A stretch of DNA of 64,000 nt from Massilia polaris (GCF_012927275.1 NZ_JABBGG010000003.1:310001-374000), one strand, 5' to 3'. Numbered from the stretch's first letter, positions 45,108 to 53,200 are shown. Numbers and translations are program-made. The notes: generated from the letters alone by a model not told the origin.

Positions 45108-46427
45108 ATGCAAGAGACGCCAGATGTCCTGCGCCGTCGCTTCTGCAGCGCTGCAGCGGTGACCGCTGCCAGTGCCGCAGGTCTTCTTAACCTGCCCGAA
45201 ACAGCATACGCCATGAGTCAACCCCGCGAGCGGGCGGGAACCGATGGCGTCTTAATTCGTCCATTCCACGTCAAATTCCCGGAATCGGACCTGGCCGATA
45301 TGCGCCGTCGCATCAAAGCGACCCGGTGGCCGGAAAAGGAAACGGTGTCGGACGCTTCGCAAGGGGTTCAGCTCGCGACCACGCAGGCGCTTGCGAAATA
45401 TTGGGCCAATGAATACGACTGGCGTAAAGTCGAGGCGCGCCTGAACGCCCTACCCAATTTCATCACCAATATCGATGGGCTCGACATCCACTTCGTTCAC
45501 GTGCGTTCGAAACACGCAAACGCGTTGCCTCTCATCGTCACCCACGGATGGCCCGGTTCAATCATTGAACAGATGAAAATTATCGGTCCGTTGACCAATC
45601 CCACTGCGCACGGGGCAAGCGCATCGGACGCATTCGATCTGATCATCCCTTCGATGCCGGGCTACGGGTTTTCTGGCAAGCCGAAAACGACGGGATGGGA
45701 ACCCACCCGCATGGCGCGCGCGTGGGCCGTGCTGATGACACGCCTTGGCTACAAGAAATACGTGGCCCAGGGCGGCGATTGGGGTGCGCTCGTCACCGAG
45801 ATGATGGGCGCGCAGGCGCCTCCAGGTCTGCTGGGAATTCACACCAATTTCCCTGGCGCCGTTCCCGCTGATATCGACATTGCTGCCGCGTCGGGCGCGC
45901 CGGCGCCGGCCGGCCTGGCAGGCGACGAACTGGCGGCATACGAACGGATCAAGGTGGTATATGCCAAGGGTATCGGCTATGCCTATCAGCTCGGTTTGCG
46001 CCCGCAAACGATGTACGGGCTTTCCGACTCCCCCGTCGGCCTCGCCGGATATCTGCTCGACCATGATGCGCTCAGCTACGGCCACATCGCAGAGCTGTTC
46101 GCCGGAAAATCTTACGGCGACCTGACCCGGGACGATATTCTGGACAATATTACGCTTACATGGTTGACCAACACCGGGATTTCTTCAGGGCGCCTGTACT
46201 GGGAGAACAAACTGACCTTTTGGAGGCCGAAGAATGTCGTCGTCCCGGTCGCCGTCAGCGCGTTTCCTGAAGAACTATTCCAATGCCCCCGCAGCTGGGC
46301 GGTGAAGGCGTATCCCAAACTGATTCATTTCAACAAAATGGACCGGGGCGGCCACTTTGCCGCCTGGGAACAACCGACCCTTTTCTCGGCCGAGCTGCGT
46401 GCCGGGTTCAAGTCGCTGCGCGGCTGA
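45108..46427 (+). CDS. Exported epoxide hydrolase (EHN family), Tat-like signal
   Basis: About 439 residues from ATG 45108, with AAGGAG 7 bp upstream. The N-terminus LRRRFCSAAAVTAASAAG looks like a twin-arginine signal. An epoxide-hydrolase N-terminal domain (RPFHVKFPESDLADMRRRIK, YDWRKVEARLNALPNFITNI) precedes the alpha/beta fold. The oxyanion motif is THGWPGS, the Asp nucleophile is in AQGGDWGALV and the catalytic His is in GGHFAAWEQP. It should hydrolyse epoxides to diols in the periplasm. It is about 150 bp upstream of a second, cytoplasmic paralogue. Confidence 0.92.
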   Translation: MQETPDVLRRRFCSAAAVTAASAAGLLNLPETAYAMSQPRERAGTDGVLIRPFHVKFPESDLADMRRRIKATRWPEKETVSDASQGVQLATTQALAKYWANEYDWRKVEARLNALPNFITNIDGLDIHFVHVRSKHANALPLIVTHGWPGSIIEQMKIIGPLTNPTAHGASASDAFDLIIPSMPGYGFSGKPKTTGWEPTRMARAWAVLMTRLGYKKYVAQGGDWGALVTEMMGAQAPPGLLGIHTNFPGAVPADIDIAAASGAPAPAGLAGDELAAYERIKVVYAKGIGYAYQLGLRPQTMYGLSDSPVGLAGYLLDHDALSYGHIAELFAGKSYGDLTRDDILDNITLTWLTNTGISSGRLYWENKLTFWRPKNVVVPVAVSAFPEELFQCPRSWAVKAYPKLIHFNKMDRGGHFAAWEQPTLFSAELRAGFKSLRG

Positions 46428-46580
46428 CGGGTTGCTTGAGGCTGCGCGGACCGACTGTCGTTCGCGCAGATTACGGCCTTGTTTGGCAGATATGCACTGC
46501 CTTTACACGGTCCAAATCAAGTCGGATCGCTTGCTCGGACCCGGTGTACAGTTTCCCAGCGATCCCGGGAGAAATGCAAT

Positions 46581-47732
46581 ATGGAACCTTTCCACCTCCA
46601 CGTTTCAAATGAAGTACTCAACGACCTGCAGACGCGGCTCAAGCTCACGCGCTGGGTCGACGACTTCGCCAACGAAAGCTGGCAGTACGGCACCAACACG
46701 GCCTACCTGCGGGAACTGGTTGCGTATTGGACCGACGGCTACGACTGGCGCAAACATGAGCGTGCGATCAATACGTATCCACAGTTCCGCACTGAAATCG
46801 ACGACATCCCAATCCACTTCATACATGTGCGCGGCAAGGGGCCCAATCCTAAACCGCTGATTCTGACGCACGGCTGGCCCTGGACGTTCTGGGAGTACCG
46901 TAAGGTCATCGCGCCCCTGAGCGATCCCGGCGCGTACGGCGGCGATGCTGCCGATGCATTCGACGTGGTGGTGCCATCCCTGCCTGGTTACGGATTTTCG
47001 ACGCCGCTGCACAAATCAGGGATCAATTTCTGGCGTACCTCAGAGCTGTGGGTCAAGCTGATGGAGCGGCTGGGTTACCCGCGCTTTGCGGCGCACGGCG
47101 CCGACTGGGGCGCACTGATCGCAGCTGATCTGGGACACCGCTTTCCCGAGCGTATGATCGGTGTGCACTTCCCGATGACGCTGCCGCTGGACCTGTTCAG
47201 CGGAGGCCTGCCCGCGCCCGAGGACTACGATCCGGACGAAGCGGCGATGGCCGCACGCCTGCAGGCCTTCTTCAATGGTGAAGCGGCCTATTCCTCCCTT
47301 CAAAGCACCAAACCACAGACGATTGCCGTAGGGCTCAACGATTCGCCGGCAGGGTTAGCATCGTGGATCATCGAAAAACAGCGCAGCTGGAGCGACTGCG
47401 GCGGCAACGTCGAGACCCGTTTCTCCAAGGACGATCTGTTGACCACAATCATGATCTACTGGGTCACCCAGAGCTACGGAACATCGGCGCGGTACTATTA
47501 CGAGGCCGCGCACCATCCTTGGACGCCAGTGCACAACCGCTCGCCCGTCGTCGAGGCGCCGGTCGGGGTTTCAGTCTTGCCAGAGGAGGTTTGCAGCGCG
47601 CCGCGACGCTGGGCCCAGCGCTACTACAACCTCCAGCAGTTGCGGCACCATCCTAGCGGCGGACACTTCGGGGCCTGGGAAGAACCGCAGGCGATGATCA
47701 CCGATATCCGGGATTTTTTCCGATTGCGCTAA
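46581..47732 (+). CDS. Epoxide hydrolase (EHN family), cytoplasmic
   Basis: The protein has 383 residues from ATG 46581 (MEPFHLHVSNEVLNDLQTRL), with GGGAGA upstream; the longer frame lacks homology. The order matches the gene before it: the EHN domain (YDWRKHERAINTYPQFRTEI), THGWPWTFWEY, nucleophile Asp in AHGADWGALI, and His in SGGHFGAWEEP. No signal peptide is present. It and the exported copy at 45108 are paralogues in tandem, which suggests the same class of substrate handled in two compartments. Its stop codon directly abuts the aldolase remnant. Confidence 0.92.
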   Translation: MEPFHLHVSNEVLNDLQTRLKLTRWVDDFANESWQYGTNTAYLRELVAYWTDGYDWRKHERAINTYPQFRTEIDDIPIHFIHVRGKGPNPKPLILTHGWPWTFWEYRKVIAPLSDPGAYGGDAADAFDVVVPSLPGYGFSTPLHKSGINFWRTSELWVKLMERLGYPRFAAHGADWGALIAADLGHRFPERMIGVHFPMTLPLDLFSGGLPAPEDYDPDEAAMAARLQAFFNGEAAYSSLQSTKPQTIAVGLNDSPAGLASWIIEKQRSWSDCGGNVETRFSKDDLLTTIMIYWVTQSYGTSARYYYEAAHHPWTPVHNRSPVVEAPVGVSVLPEEVCSAPRRWAQRYYNLQQLRHHPSGGHFGAWEEPQAMITDIRDFFRLR

Positions 47733-47984
47733 GTCGGCACGTCGCTGGATGCCGCGGATGACATTGTCCGTCCGCTGCAGGACCGGCTGGTGCGGGTTGA
47801 CATCGAAACATTGGCACTCGGCTATGCCGGCGTCTATTCCGGTTTCTTGCGCCGTGCGGAAGCTGCCTCTTCGAAATACGGCATCAAGACCGTGGACATC
47901 CTGGTGGAACTCGGCCGCCGCCGCTTGGTGGGCGGAAAGGAAGACCTGATCGTCGACGTGGCGCTGGATTTGGGCCGCCAGTAA
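47733..47984 (+). pseudogene. 3' remnant of 4-hydroxy-2-oxovalerate aldolase
   Basis: Directly after the hydrolase stop, the frame reads [20 protein letters not shown], then [20 protein letters not shown], then [20 protein letters not shown] and [10 protein letters not shown]. This is the C-terminal region of MhpE/DmpG-type aldolases of the meta-cleavage pathway. The catalytic N-terminal barrel is absent, and there is no start apart from an internal GTG. It points to a lost aromatic-degradation operon. Bases 47985-48170 that follow carry no clear gene. Confidence 0.75.
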
Positions 47985-48170
47985 GCCGGCCCTGAACGAC
48001 GGGCAGCACCACCACCAGGTCGGTCTCGCCGACCTGGATGTCCTGCTGGGCAAGCAATGTGGTCGCCTGACCTCGTTGCAGGGGCTGGTCGTTAAAGAAG
48101 TGCAAAGCCAGGCCGCCTGAATGCCAGCTGCCCGGCCAACCGAAGTCAGGATTCGCGATTGCATTTGCAT

Positions 48171-48339
48171 AGCTTGACAAACTGTATTTCACTGCGTATT
48201 CTACATCACATCCGATTCAATCGTGTTCGAGGCAATCTGATTAACTCGCCAAGAAAACGAACATGAACTCCAAATACGCCGCAGTAGCGGCAACCCTCGC
48301 CCTGTCCCTGTCCGCCCTCGTGACCGGCGCCCAGGCAGC
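48171..48339 (+). repeat. Imperfect duplicate of the bufA1 promoter and 5' end
   Basis: These 169 bp align with 48695-48863: TTGACA (48174-48179), 17-bp spacer, TATTCT (48197-48202), then the CGATTCAATCG core (48213-48223, outer arm degenerate), leader, start and signal-peptide codons. Differences are scattered point changes, so the duplication is not recent. It ends at GGCAGC within the signal-peptide region. Confidence 0.8.
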
Positions 48340-48391
48340 TATCGGCCGCCATACCATAACCTGCAGTACCTGTTTGAAGAATTACCTATGA
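48263..48391 (+). CDS. Chimeric small ORF: bufA1 signal peptide with new tail
   Basis: This is a 42-residue frame: [26 protein letters not shown], then IGRHTITCSTCLKNYL. The first 26 residues copy the BufA1 signal peptide. The rest is translated from what is the untranslated leader of bufA2 in the duplicate at 48338, giving a CSTC motif by chance or design. It has the promoter copy upstream. Its stop overlaps the next start (ATGA, 48388-48391), so translation could be coupled. Confidence 0.4.
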   Translation: MNSKYAAVAATLALSLSALVTGAQAAIGRHTITCSTCLKNYL

Positions 48392-48424
48392 ACCTCATCT
48401 CAACAACCCGCGATGGCCTGGCTG
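48338..48424 (+). repeat. Imperfect duplicate of the bufA2 leader and 5' end
   Basis: These 87 bp align with 50074-50159: GCTATCGGCCGCCAT, the leader, and the first codons MNLIS...GLAG of bufA2. They join directly to the bufA1-type duplicate at GGCAGC and to a redoxin fragment after GGCTGG. Confidence 0.8.
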
Positions 48425-48600
48425 GGATTAATTACCCAGTTGCGCAGGACAACCGCTACGACACCTGGGGCGCCTTCCACAATATGTACTGGCCTGCTGT
48501 GTACCTGATCGACAAGAAGGGCCGCATCGTCTACACCCACTTCGGCGAAGGCAAATATGCCGAGACCAAAGCGCAGATCCAGCGCCTGCTGGCCCAATAA
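48388..48600 (+). pseudogene. Chimeric ORF: bufA2 start fused to a thioredoxin-like tail
   Basis: The 70-residue frame begins MNLISTTRDGLAG, as in bufA2, and continues INYPVAQDNRYDTWGAFHNM, then VYLIDKKGRIVYTHFGEGKY. The latter is the C-terminal part of a TlpA/DipZ-like redoxin (cis-Pro region, then LIDxxGxIVYTHFGEG). The redox-active CxxC half is missing, so ordinary redoxin activity is not expected. It may be a scar or a novel small protein. Confidence 0.6.
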
Positions 48601-48601
48601 A

Positions 48602-48642
48602 CGGCACCGGATTGTATGCGCATGTATCTGTCGCCGGTGCCG
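48602..48642. terminator. Stem-loop after the chimeric ORF
   Basis: CGGCACCGG (48602-48610) pairs with CCGGTGCCG (48634-48642) around a 23-base loop, starting just after the stop at 48600. No U-tract follows, so termination is uncertain. Confidence 0.35.
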
Positions 48643-48670
48643 ATACACAGCGCTACAAAACGGGCGCAAA

Positions 48671-48750
48671 AATCGCATGCGATTGCATCGGAACAGCTTG
48701 ACAAACCGTATTTCACTGCGTATTATTAATCATATCCGATTCAATCGGAT
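48671..48750 (+). promoter_or_regulatory. bufA1 promoter with palindromic operators
   Basis: TTGACA (48698-48703), a 17-bp spacer and TATTAT (48721-48726) form a near-consensus sigma70 promoter. A perfect 17-bp dyad ATCCGATT-C-AATCGGAT (48734-48750) covers the probable transcription start, and a 14-bp palindrome AATCGCATGCGATT lies upstream (48671-48684). The core CGATTCAATCG is shared with sites near both ohrR genes. Confidence 0.75.
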
Positions 48751-48786
48751 CCGACATAATCTGCATTACTCTTCAAGGAAACGAAC

Positions 48787-49062
48787 ATGAGCTCCAAATA
48801 CGCCGCAGTAGCCGCAACCCTCGCCCTGTCCCTGTCCGTCCTCGTGACCGGCGCCCAGGCAGCCGACGCCCCGAAGCAGACCGAAAAATGCTACGGCGTG
48901 TCGAAGGCTGGCGCCAACGACTGCGCCGCCGGCGCGGGCACCTCGTGCGCCGGCAGCGCGACGGTCGACTACCAAGGCAACGCCTGGACCCTGGTCGACA
49001 AGGGCACCTGCGAAAAAATCAAGACGCCTAAGGGCTTCGGTTCGCTGAAAGAAAAAGCGTAA
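48787..49062 (+). CDS. bufA1: BufA1-type periplasmic bufferin (DUF2282)
   Basis: The protein has 91 residues: a signal peptide ([20 protein letters not shown], cleaved after AQA) and a short mature part with four cysteines (KCYG, NDCAAG, TSCAG, GTCEKI). These fit the DUF2282/bufferin family, whose cysteines are modified by a DUF692 (MNIO) enzyme to give copper-binding, exported metallophores. The ribosome site is AAGGAAA. The maturation genes bufB and bufC lie 1.4-2.3 kb downstream on the same strand, with a hydrolase and bufA2 between. A strong promoter and palindromic operator precede it. Confidence 0.88.
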   Translation: MSSKYAAVAATLALSLSVLVTGAQAADAPKQTEKCYGVSKAGANDCAAGAGTSCAGSATVDYQGNAWTLVDKGTCEKIKTPKGFGSLKEKA

Positions 49063-49114
49063 TCGCTGCGCATCCGCTCCTTTCCGTCCAGCCCATTACT
49101 CAAGCGAATACAAC

Positions 49115-49879
49115 ATGAAAATGATCAAAATTGCAGCCCTCGCCGCCGCCATCGCCGCCCCGGCCATCGCGTCGGCGATTCCCTACGCTGTTACCGTCGG
49201 CGCCAAGAACGTGCTGCTGGTTGGCGGCTCCTATGTCGACGCCTCGTCGACCTGGCGCAATGTGCATGACCGCCTGTGGATCGACGGCTACAAAGTCACC
49301 ATCGTCCAGCAGTCGCATGACTCGCTCGACGAGAACGTGGCGGCCACCCGCGCCGCCATCGAAGCGCAAGACGGTCCCGTGGTCCTGGTTGGCCACGACA
49401 TCGGCGGCGCCGTGATCTCGATCGCCGGCACCAGCGACAAAGTGAAGGCGCTGGTGTACGTGGCGGCCATCCAGCCAGCCGTTGGCGAAAGCGTGGCGCA
49501 GCTGATGGCCTCCAAGCCAGCACTGCACAATGAACTGGAAATCGGCCGCGATGGCCGCCAGTCGATCAAGCCGCTCAAGTTCCAGGAAGTGTACGCCGCC
49601 GACATTCCGCCGAACCGCACCAACTTCCTGTCGGTGTCGCAGCCGCGCGTGTCGCCAGCGTCGCTGGCCACGCCAAGCTGGGAAGCCGCATGGCGCACCA
49701 AGCCGACCTACGCGATCGTCGCCACCGAAGACCGCATCATCAACCCCGAACTGCAGCGCTGGATGTACAAGCGCGCCGGTTCCAAGGTGACCGAGATCAA
49801 GGCCAGCCATGCACTGAACCTGGCCAAGCCGGAAGAAGTGGAAGACGTCATCAAGAAGGCCGCGCAAGCAGTCAAGTAA
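49115..49879 (+). CDS. Exported alpha/beta hydrolase within the bufferin cluster
   Basis: The protein has 254 residues with a signal peptide (MKMIKIAALAAAIAAPAIAS). The fold is of the small EstC/salicylate-esterase-like type: VLLVGGSYVDASSTW, nucleophile elbow VLVGHDIGGAV (Asp where serine esterases have Ser) and His in KASHALNLAKPEEV. It starts 52 bp after bufA1 and precedes bufA2 by about 240 bp, so it may be co-transcribed with bufA1. I know of no standard role for such an enzyme in bufferin clusters. Its substrate is unknown. Confidence 0.82.
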   Translation: MKMIKIAALAAAIAAPAIASAIPYAVTVGAKNVLLVGGSYVDASSTWRNVHDRLWIDGYKVTIVQQSHDSLDENVAATRAAIEAQDGPVVLVGHDIGGAVISIAGTSDKVKALVYVAAIQPAVGESVAQLMASKPALHNELEIGRDGRQSIKPLKFQEVYAADIPPNRTNFLSVSQPRVSPASLATPSWEAAWRTKPTYAIVATEDRIINPELQRWMYKRAGSKVTEIKASHALNLAKPEEVEDVIKKAAQAVK

Positions 49880-49916
49880 GCACCGCGCAAGCGTCGCGGC
49901 CCGGCAAACCGGCTTG

Positions 49917-49963
49917 TTTGTATCCGAGTTTGTCTGTCCCGGCAGTACATGTGGCGATACAAA
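49917..49963. promoter_or_regulatory. Inverted repeat upstream of bufA2
   Basis: TTTGTATC (49917-49924) and GATACAAA (49956-49963) are perfect 8-bp arms, about 160 bp before the bufA2 start. This may be a regulatory dyad or a weak stem after the hydrolase gene. It is unlike the CGATTnAATCG sites. Confidence 0.3.
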
Positions 49964-50121
49964 ACCCGCCCATGGCAGATATAAGCAAGACACAGTGCGC
50001 TCGTAAGCTGTAACACATGCGGCCGGTTCGCATCCGCCGCAGGCAGGGAGCGTTATTTTTTCGGCATGGGGCCGCTATCGGCCGCCATGCCATAACCCGC
50101 AGTACCTTTTTGGAGTAACCT

Positions 50122-50397
50122 ATGAACCTCATCTCGAAAACCCGCGTTGGCCTGGCTGGCGCAGCGGCACTGATCGCCCTGGCATCCATGGGCGCATCGA
50201 CCACGGCCTTCGCCGCCGACGCGCCTGAAAAGCCAACCCGCTGCTACGGCGCCAACAGCTGCAAAGGAAAAGGCCTCTGCGCTACCGCGAAGCACGACTG
50301 CAAGGGCCTGAACGAATGCAAGGGCCAGGGCGTCCTCGCCAAGACCCCGACCGAATGCAAGGCAATGGGCGGCTCGCTCACCGAGCTGGCTTCCTAG
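50122..50397 (+). CDS. bufA2: BufA2-type periplasmic bufferin
   Basis: The protein has 91 residues: a signal peptide (MNLISKTRVGLAGAAALIAL, cleaved after AFA) and a mature part with six cysteines (TRCYG, NSCKGKGLC, HDCKG, NECKGQG, TECKAMGG). This Cys-Lys-Gly-rich pattern is that of the BufA2 branch of bufferins. It lies 62 bp before bufB. The separate leader suggests its own promoter or processing, and the same leader is duplicated at 48338-48424. A likely role is copper or other thiophilic metal buffering in the periplasm after Cys modification. Confidence 0.88.
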   Translation: MNLISKTRVGLAGAAALIALASMGASTTAFAADAPEKPTRCYGANSCKGKGLCATAKHDCKGLNECKGQGVLAKTPTECKAMGGSLTELAS

Positions 50398-50405
50398 TCC
50401 TCTGG

Positions 50406-50425
50406 CCCCCCGTGCAAGCGGGGGG
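50406..50425 (+). terminator. GC hairpin between bufA2 and bufB
   Basis: CCCCCCG (50406-50412) and CGGGGGG (50419-50425) form a 7-bp stem with loop TGCAAG, followed 13 bases later by a short T-run (TTTTT). It is likely a partial terminator or mRNA stabiliser that keeps bufA2 more abundant than the maturation enzymes. Confidence 0.5.
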
Positions 50426-50459
50426 CTACGCCCGCGCATTTTTCCTAAAAAGGTGCATC

Positions 50460-51317
50460 ATGTCTGCGAAGTCACTACCACCCTCTTTCCACGGCTATGG
50501 CCTCGGCCTGCGCCGCGAGCATTACGCCAATTTCCTCGAGACCAACGTGCCGGTCGATTTTGTCGAGGTCATTTCCGAAAATTTCATGGTCGCCGGCGGC
50601 CAGCCGCGGCATATTCTGCGCCAGGTGCGCGAACGCCATCCGGTGGCCCTGCACGGGGTGTCGATGTCGATCGGCTCGGCCGACGGCCTCAATCCCGATT
50701 ACCTGAAACGCCTGAAGGCGCTGGTCGACGAGATCGACCCGCTGTTTGTCTCCGACCACCTGAGCTGGTCGCGCATCGACAACTTTAATTCGCACGACCT
50801 GCTGCCAGTCCCCTATACCATCGAAGCGCTCGATATCGTGTGCGCCCATATTTCGATGGCCCAGGACACGCTGGGCCGCGCCATGCTGTTCGAGAACCCG
50901 TCCAGTTATCTCGCCTTTGACGGCGCCGTGATGACCGAATGGGAGTTTTTGGCCGAGATGTCGCGCCGCACCGGCTGCGGCCTGCTGCTGGACGTGAACA
51001 ACGTCTTCGTCAGCGCAACCAACCATGGCTTCGACCCCTACGCCTTCCTGGCCGGGATTCCGGCTTCAAAAGTACGCCAGATCCACCTGGCCGGCCATAC
51101 CAGGGGCGCCGAGCTGTTGATCGACACCCACGACAGCCCCGTCTGCGCGGACGTCTGGTCGCTGTACGCGCACGCCGTTTCCCTGCTGGGCCCGGTCGCA
51201 ACGATGATCGAGCGCGACGCCGACATTCCGCCGCTCGAAGACCTGATGGCCGAACTGGACACCGCGCGCGCCATCGGCGCCGCCGGCCTGGCCGCACGCA
51301 GCAAGGAGGCGGCATGA
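50460..51317 (+). CDS. bufB: BufB, MNIO-family (DUF692) bufferin-modifying enzyme
   Basis: The protein has 285 residues from ATG 50460; the longer frame overlaps bufA2 and is rejected. The DUF692 TIM-barrel shows the expected metal-ligand segments: VDFVEVISENFM, VSDHLSWSR, FENPSSYL, LLLDVNNVFVSATNHGFDPY and IHLAGHTRG. By family knowledge it is a multinuclear non-heme iron oxidase that converts bufferin cysteines to thiooxazoles in the cytoplasm before export. Its stop overlaps the bufC start (ATGA), so it is translationally coupled to its partner. Confidence 0.92.
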   Translation: MSAKSLPPSFHGYGLGLRREHYANFLETNVPVDFVEVISENFMVAGGQPRHILRQVRERHPVALHGVSMSIGSADGLNPDYLKRLKALVDEIDPLFVSDHLSWSRIDNFNSHDLLPVPYTIEALDIVCAHISMAQDTLGRAMLFENPSSYLAFDGAVMTEWEFLAEMSRRTGCGLLLDVNNVFVSATNHGFDPYAFLAGIPASKVRQIHLAGHTRGAELLIDTHDSPVCADVWSLYAHAVSLLGPVATMIERDADIPPLEDLMAELDTARAIGAAGLAARSKEAA

Positions 51318-52066
51318 GGCTCGCCGACATGCAGCGCGATTTCCGCGCCTTCCTGAGCACCGCCTCGGTCGATGCGGCCAGCCGCCTGGCTGTCGACGGC
51401 GCCCCCGGCCTGGCAGTCTACCAGAACAATTACCGCGCCCAGCTGGTCGGCGTGCTGGAAGAAGCCTATCCGCACCTGCGCCGCTGGATCGGCGGCGACG
51501 CCTTCCACAACCTGGCCATCACCCATATCGACAGCTATCCGCCGCAGGCGTGGACGCTGGACCTCTACCCCGGGCAGTTCGAGCGCACGCTGGTCGCGCA
51601 ATATCCGAAGAACCCGGACCTGCACGAACTGGCCTGGATCGAATACACGCTGTCGGACGTCTTTGTCGCGCAGGACGCCGCGCCGCTGGCGCCGGCCAAG
51701 CTGGCCGACATCGACTGGGAAAGCGCGCGCCTGCTCGTGGCCCCGTCGCTGCGCACGCGCGCCGCCACCACCAACGCCGAACAGATCTGGTCGGCGCTGT
51801 GGAACGACAGCGTCTCTCCCGAAGGCGAGATGCTGGCGCAGCCGGGCGGGTACATCATATGGAGACGGGGCTTTACCTCCTCGCTCAACCAGGTCGATGC
51901 GCTGGAACTCGAAGCGCTGCTGCACCTGCGGCACAACGGCAGCTTTGCCACGCTGTGCGACCTGCTGGTCGAGCGCCTCGGCGACGAGGCGGGCGTAGCC
52001 CGGGCCGGCGAGCTGCTCGCCAACTGGCTTAGTAACGAAATGATCACCGGGGTCGACGCAGCCTGA
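51314..52066 (+). CDS. bufC: BufC, DUF2063-family partner of BufB
   Basis: The protein has 250 residues (MRLADMQRDFRAFLSTASVD). The N-terminal half is the DUF2063 helical domain (GLAVYQNNYRAQLVGVLEEA, YPHLRRWIGGDAFHNLAITH). The C-terminal half is a winged-helix-like domain (GYIIWRRGFTSSLNQVDALE). Such proteins act as substrate-recruiting partners of MNIO enzymes, binding the precursor leader. It overlaps bufB by 4 bp. The next gene follows after 40 bp. Confidence 0.9.
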   Translation: MRLADMQRDFRAFLSTASVDAASRLAVDGAPGLAVYQNNYRAQLVGVLEEAYPHLRRWIGGDAFHNLAITHIDSYPPQAWTLDLYPGQFERTLVAQYPKNPDLHELAWIEYTLSDVFVAQDAAPLAPAKLADIDWESARLLVAPSLRTRAATTNAEQIWSALWNDSVSPEGEMLAQPGGYIIWRRGFTSSLNQVDALELEALLHLRHNGSFATLCDLLVERLGDEAGVARAGELLANWLSNEMITGVDAA

Positions 52067-52106
52067 CCGCCGCGTCACCCCTACTTAACCCGAGGAGAAG
52101 AACACC

Positions 52107-53174
52107 ATGAACGAAACCCTGCCCACCCGCCGCCGCTTCCTGTTTTCCGCCGCCGGCGTTGCCGGCCTGGCGCTGGGCGCCGCGCCGCTCGCCGGCGCCG
52201 CGCCAGCCAAGAGCGGCAAGTACCTGAAGCCGCCGGTGCGCGTGCTGAGCAACCCGCAGCCGCTGGGCCCGATCAAGCAGGTGGAAACCGACCTGCTCGA
52301 CATCGGCTACTACGAAGCCGGCCGCCCCGAGGAAGGCCGTCCGGTCATCCTGCTGCACGGCTTCCCTTACGATATCCACAGCTTCGCCGATGTGGCGCCC
52401 ATTCTGGCGGCTCAGGGCTACTGGGTGATCATTCCGCACCTGCGCGGCCACGGCAGCACCCGCTTCCTGGACGCCGCCACCCCGCGCTCGGGCCAGCAGG
52501 CCGCCATTGGTCAGGACGTGATCGACCTGATGGATGCGCTGCACATTCCCGAAGCGGTGCTGGGTGGCTACGACTGGGGCGGACGCGCCGCCTGCGTGGC
52601 GGCCTTGATCAAGCCCTCGCGCGTGGTCGGCCTGGTGTCGGTCAACAGCTACCTGGTGCAGGACATCGCCAAGGCCGCCTTGCCGCTGGCGCCGCCGGTC
52701 GAACGGGGCTTCTGGTACCAGTTTTACTTCACGACCGAGCGCGGCCGCGCCGGCCTGACCAAGAACCGCGACGATATCGCGCGCCTGATGTGGGAAGGCA
52801 ACTCGCCATCATGGCGTTTCGACGGCCCGATGTTCGCCCGCTCGGCCAAGTCGTTTGACAATCCGGATTACGTGGAAGTGGTGATCCACTCCTATCGCCA
52901 CCGCCTGGGCCTGGCGCCCGGCTACCCGGCCTATGAAGCGCTCGAAAAGAAGCTGGCCGCGGTACCGCCGATCAGCGTGCCGACCATTACCCTCGATGGC
53001 GAGGAGGACGGCGTGGTGGCCGCCACCGACGGCACGGCCTCGGCCGCCAAGTTCAGCGGCAAGCGCATCCACCGCAAGGTGGCCGGCGCTGGCCACAACT
53101 TGCCGCAGGAAGCGCCTAAAGCCTTTGCCGACGCGATCATCGAGCTGGTGCGCGCCGGGGCATGGCGCACCTGA
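52107..53174 (+). CDS. Tat-exported alpha/beta hydrolase (epoxide-hydrolase type)
   Basis: The protein has 355 residues with a clear twin-arginine signal (TRRRFLFSAAGVAGLALGAA). Fold motifs are LLHGFPYDIHSFADV, a nucleophile elbow GGYDWGGRAA with Asp, and His in VAGAGHNLPQEAP. It starts 40 bp after bufC with the ribosome site GAGGAG, so it is probably in the bufferin operon. With 21198, 45108, 46581 and 49115 it is one of five Asp-elbow hydrolases in the window. The substrate is unknown. Confidence 0.88.
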   Translation: MNETLPTRRRFLFSAAGVAGLALGAAPLAGAAPAKSGKYLKPPVRVLSNPQPLGPIKQVETDLLDIGYYEAGRPEEGRPVILLHGFPYDIHSFADVAPILAAQGYWVIIPHLRGHGSTRFLDAATPRSGQQAAIGQDVIDLMDALHIPEAVLGGYDWGGRAACVAALIKPSRVVGLVSVNSYLVQDIAKAALPLAPPVERGFWYQFYFTTERGRAGLTKNRDDIARLMWEGNSPSWRFDGPMFARSAKSFDNPDYVEVVIHSYRHRLGLAPGYPAYEALEKKLAAVPPISVPTITLDGEEDGVVAATDGTASAAKFSGKRIHRKVAGAGHNLPQEAPKAFADAIIELVRAGAWRT

Positions 53175-53200
53175 TGATGGCCCCGCTCGGCCAGCAGCGG

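Noticed and set aside
47884-48192. Minus frame with protein-like stretch (QDIQVGETDLVVVLPVVQG)
   Set aside because: Not recognised, overlaps the aldolase remnant and lacks a credible start; left unannotated.
50426-50440. GGCTACGCCCGCG next to the bufA2 hairpin, similar to the IS605-like hairpin block
   Set aside because: Only a short GC-rich match. The characteristic TTCA hairpin is absent.
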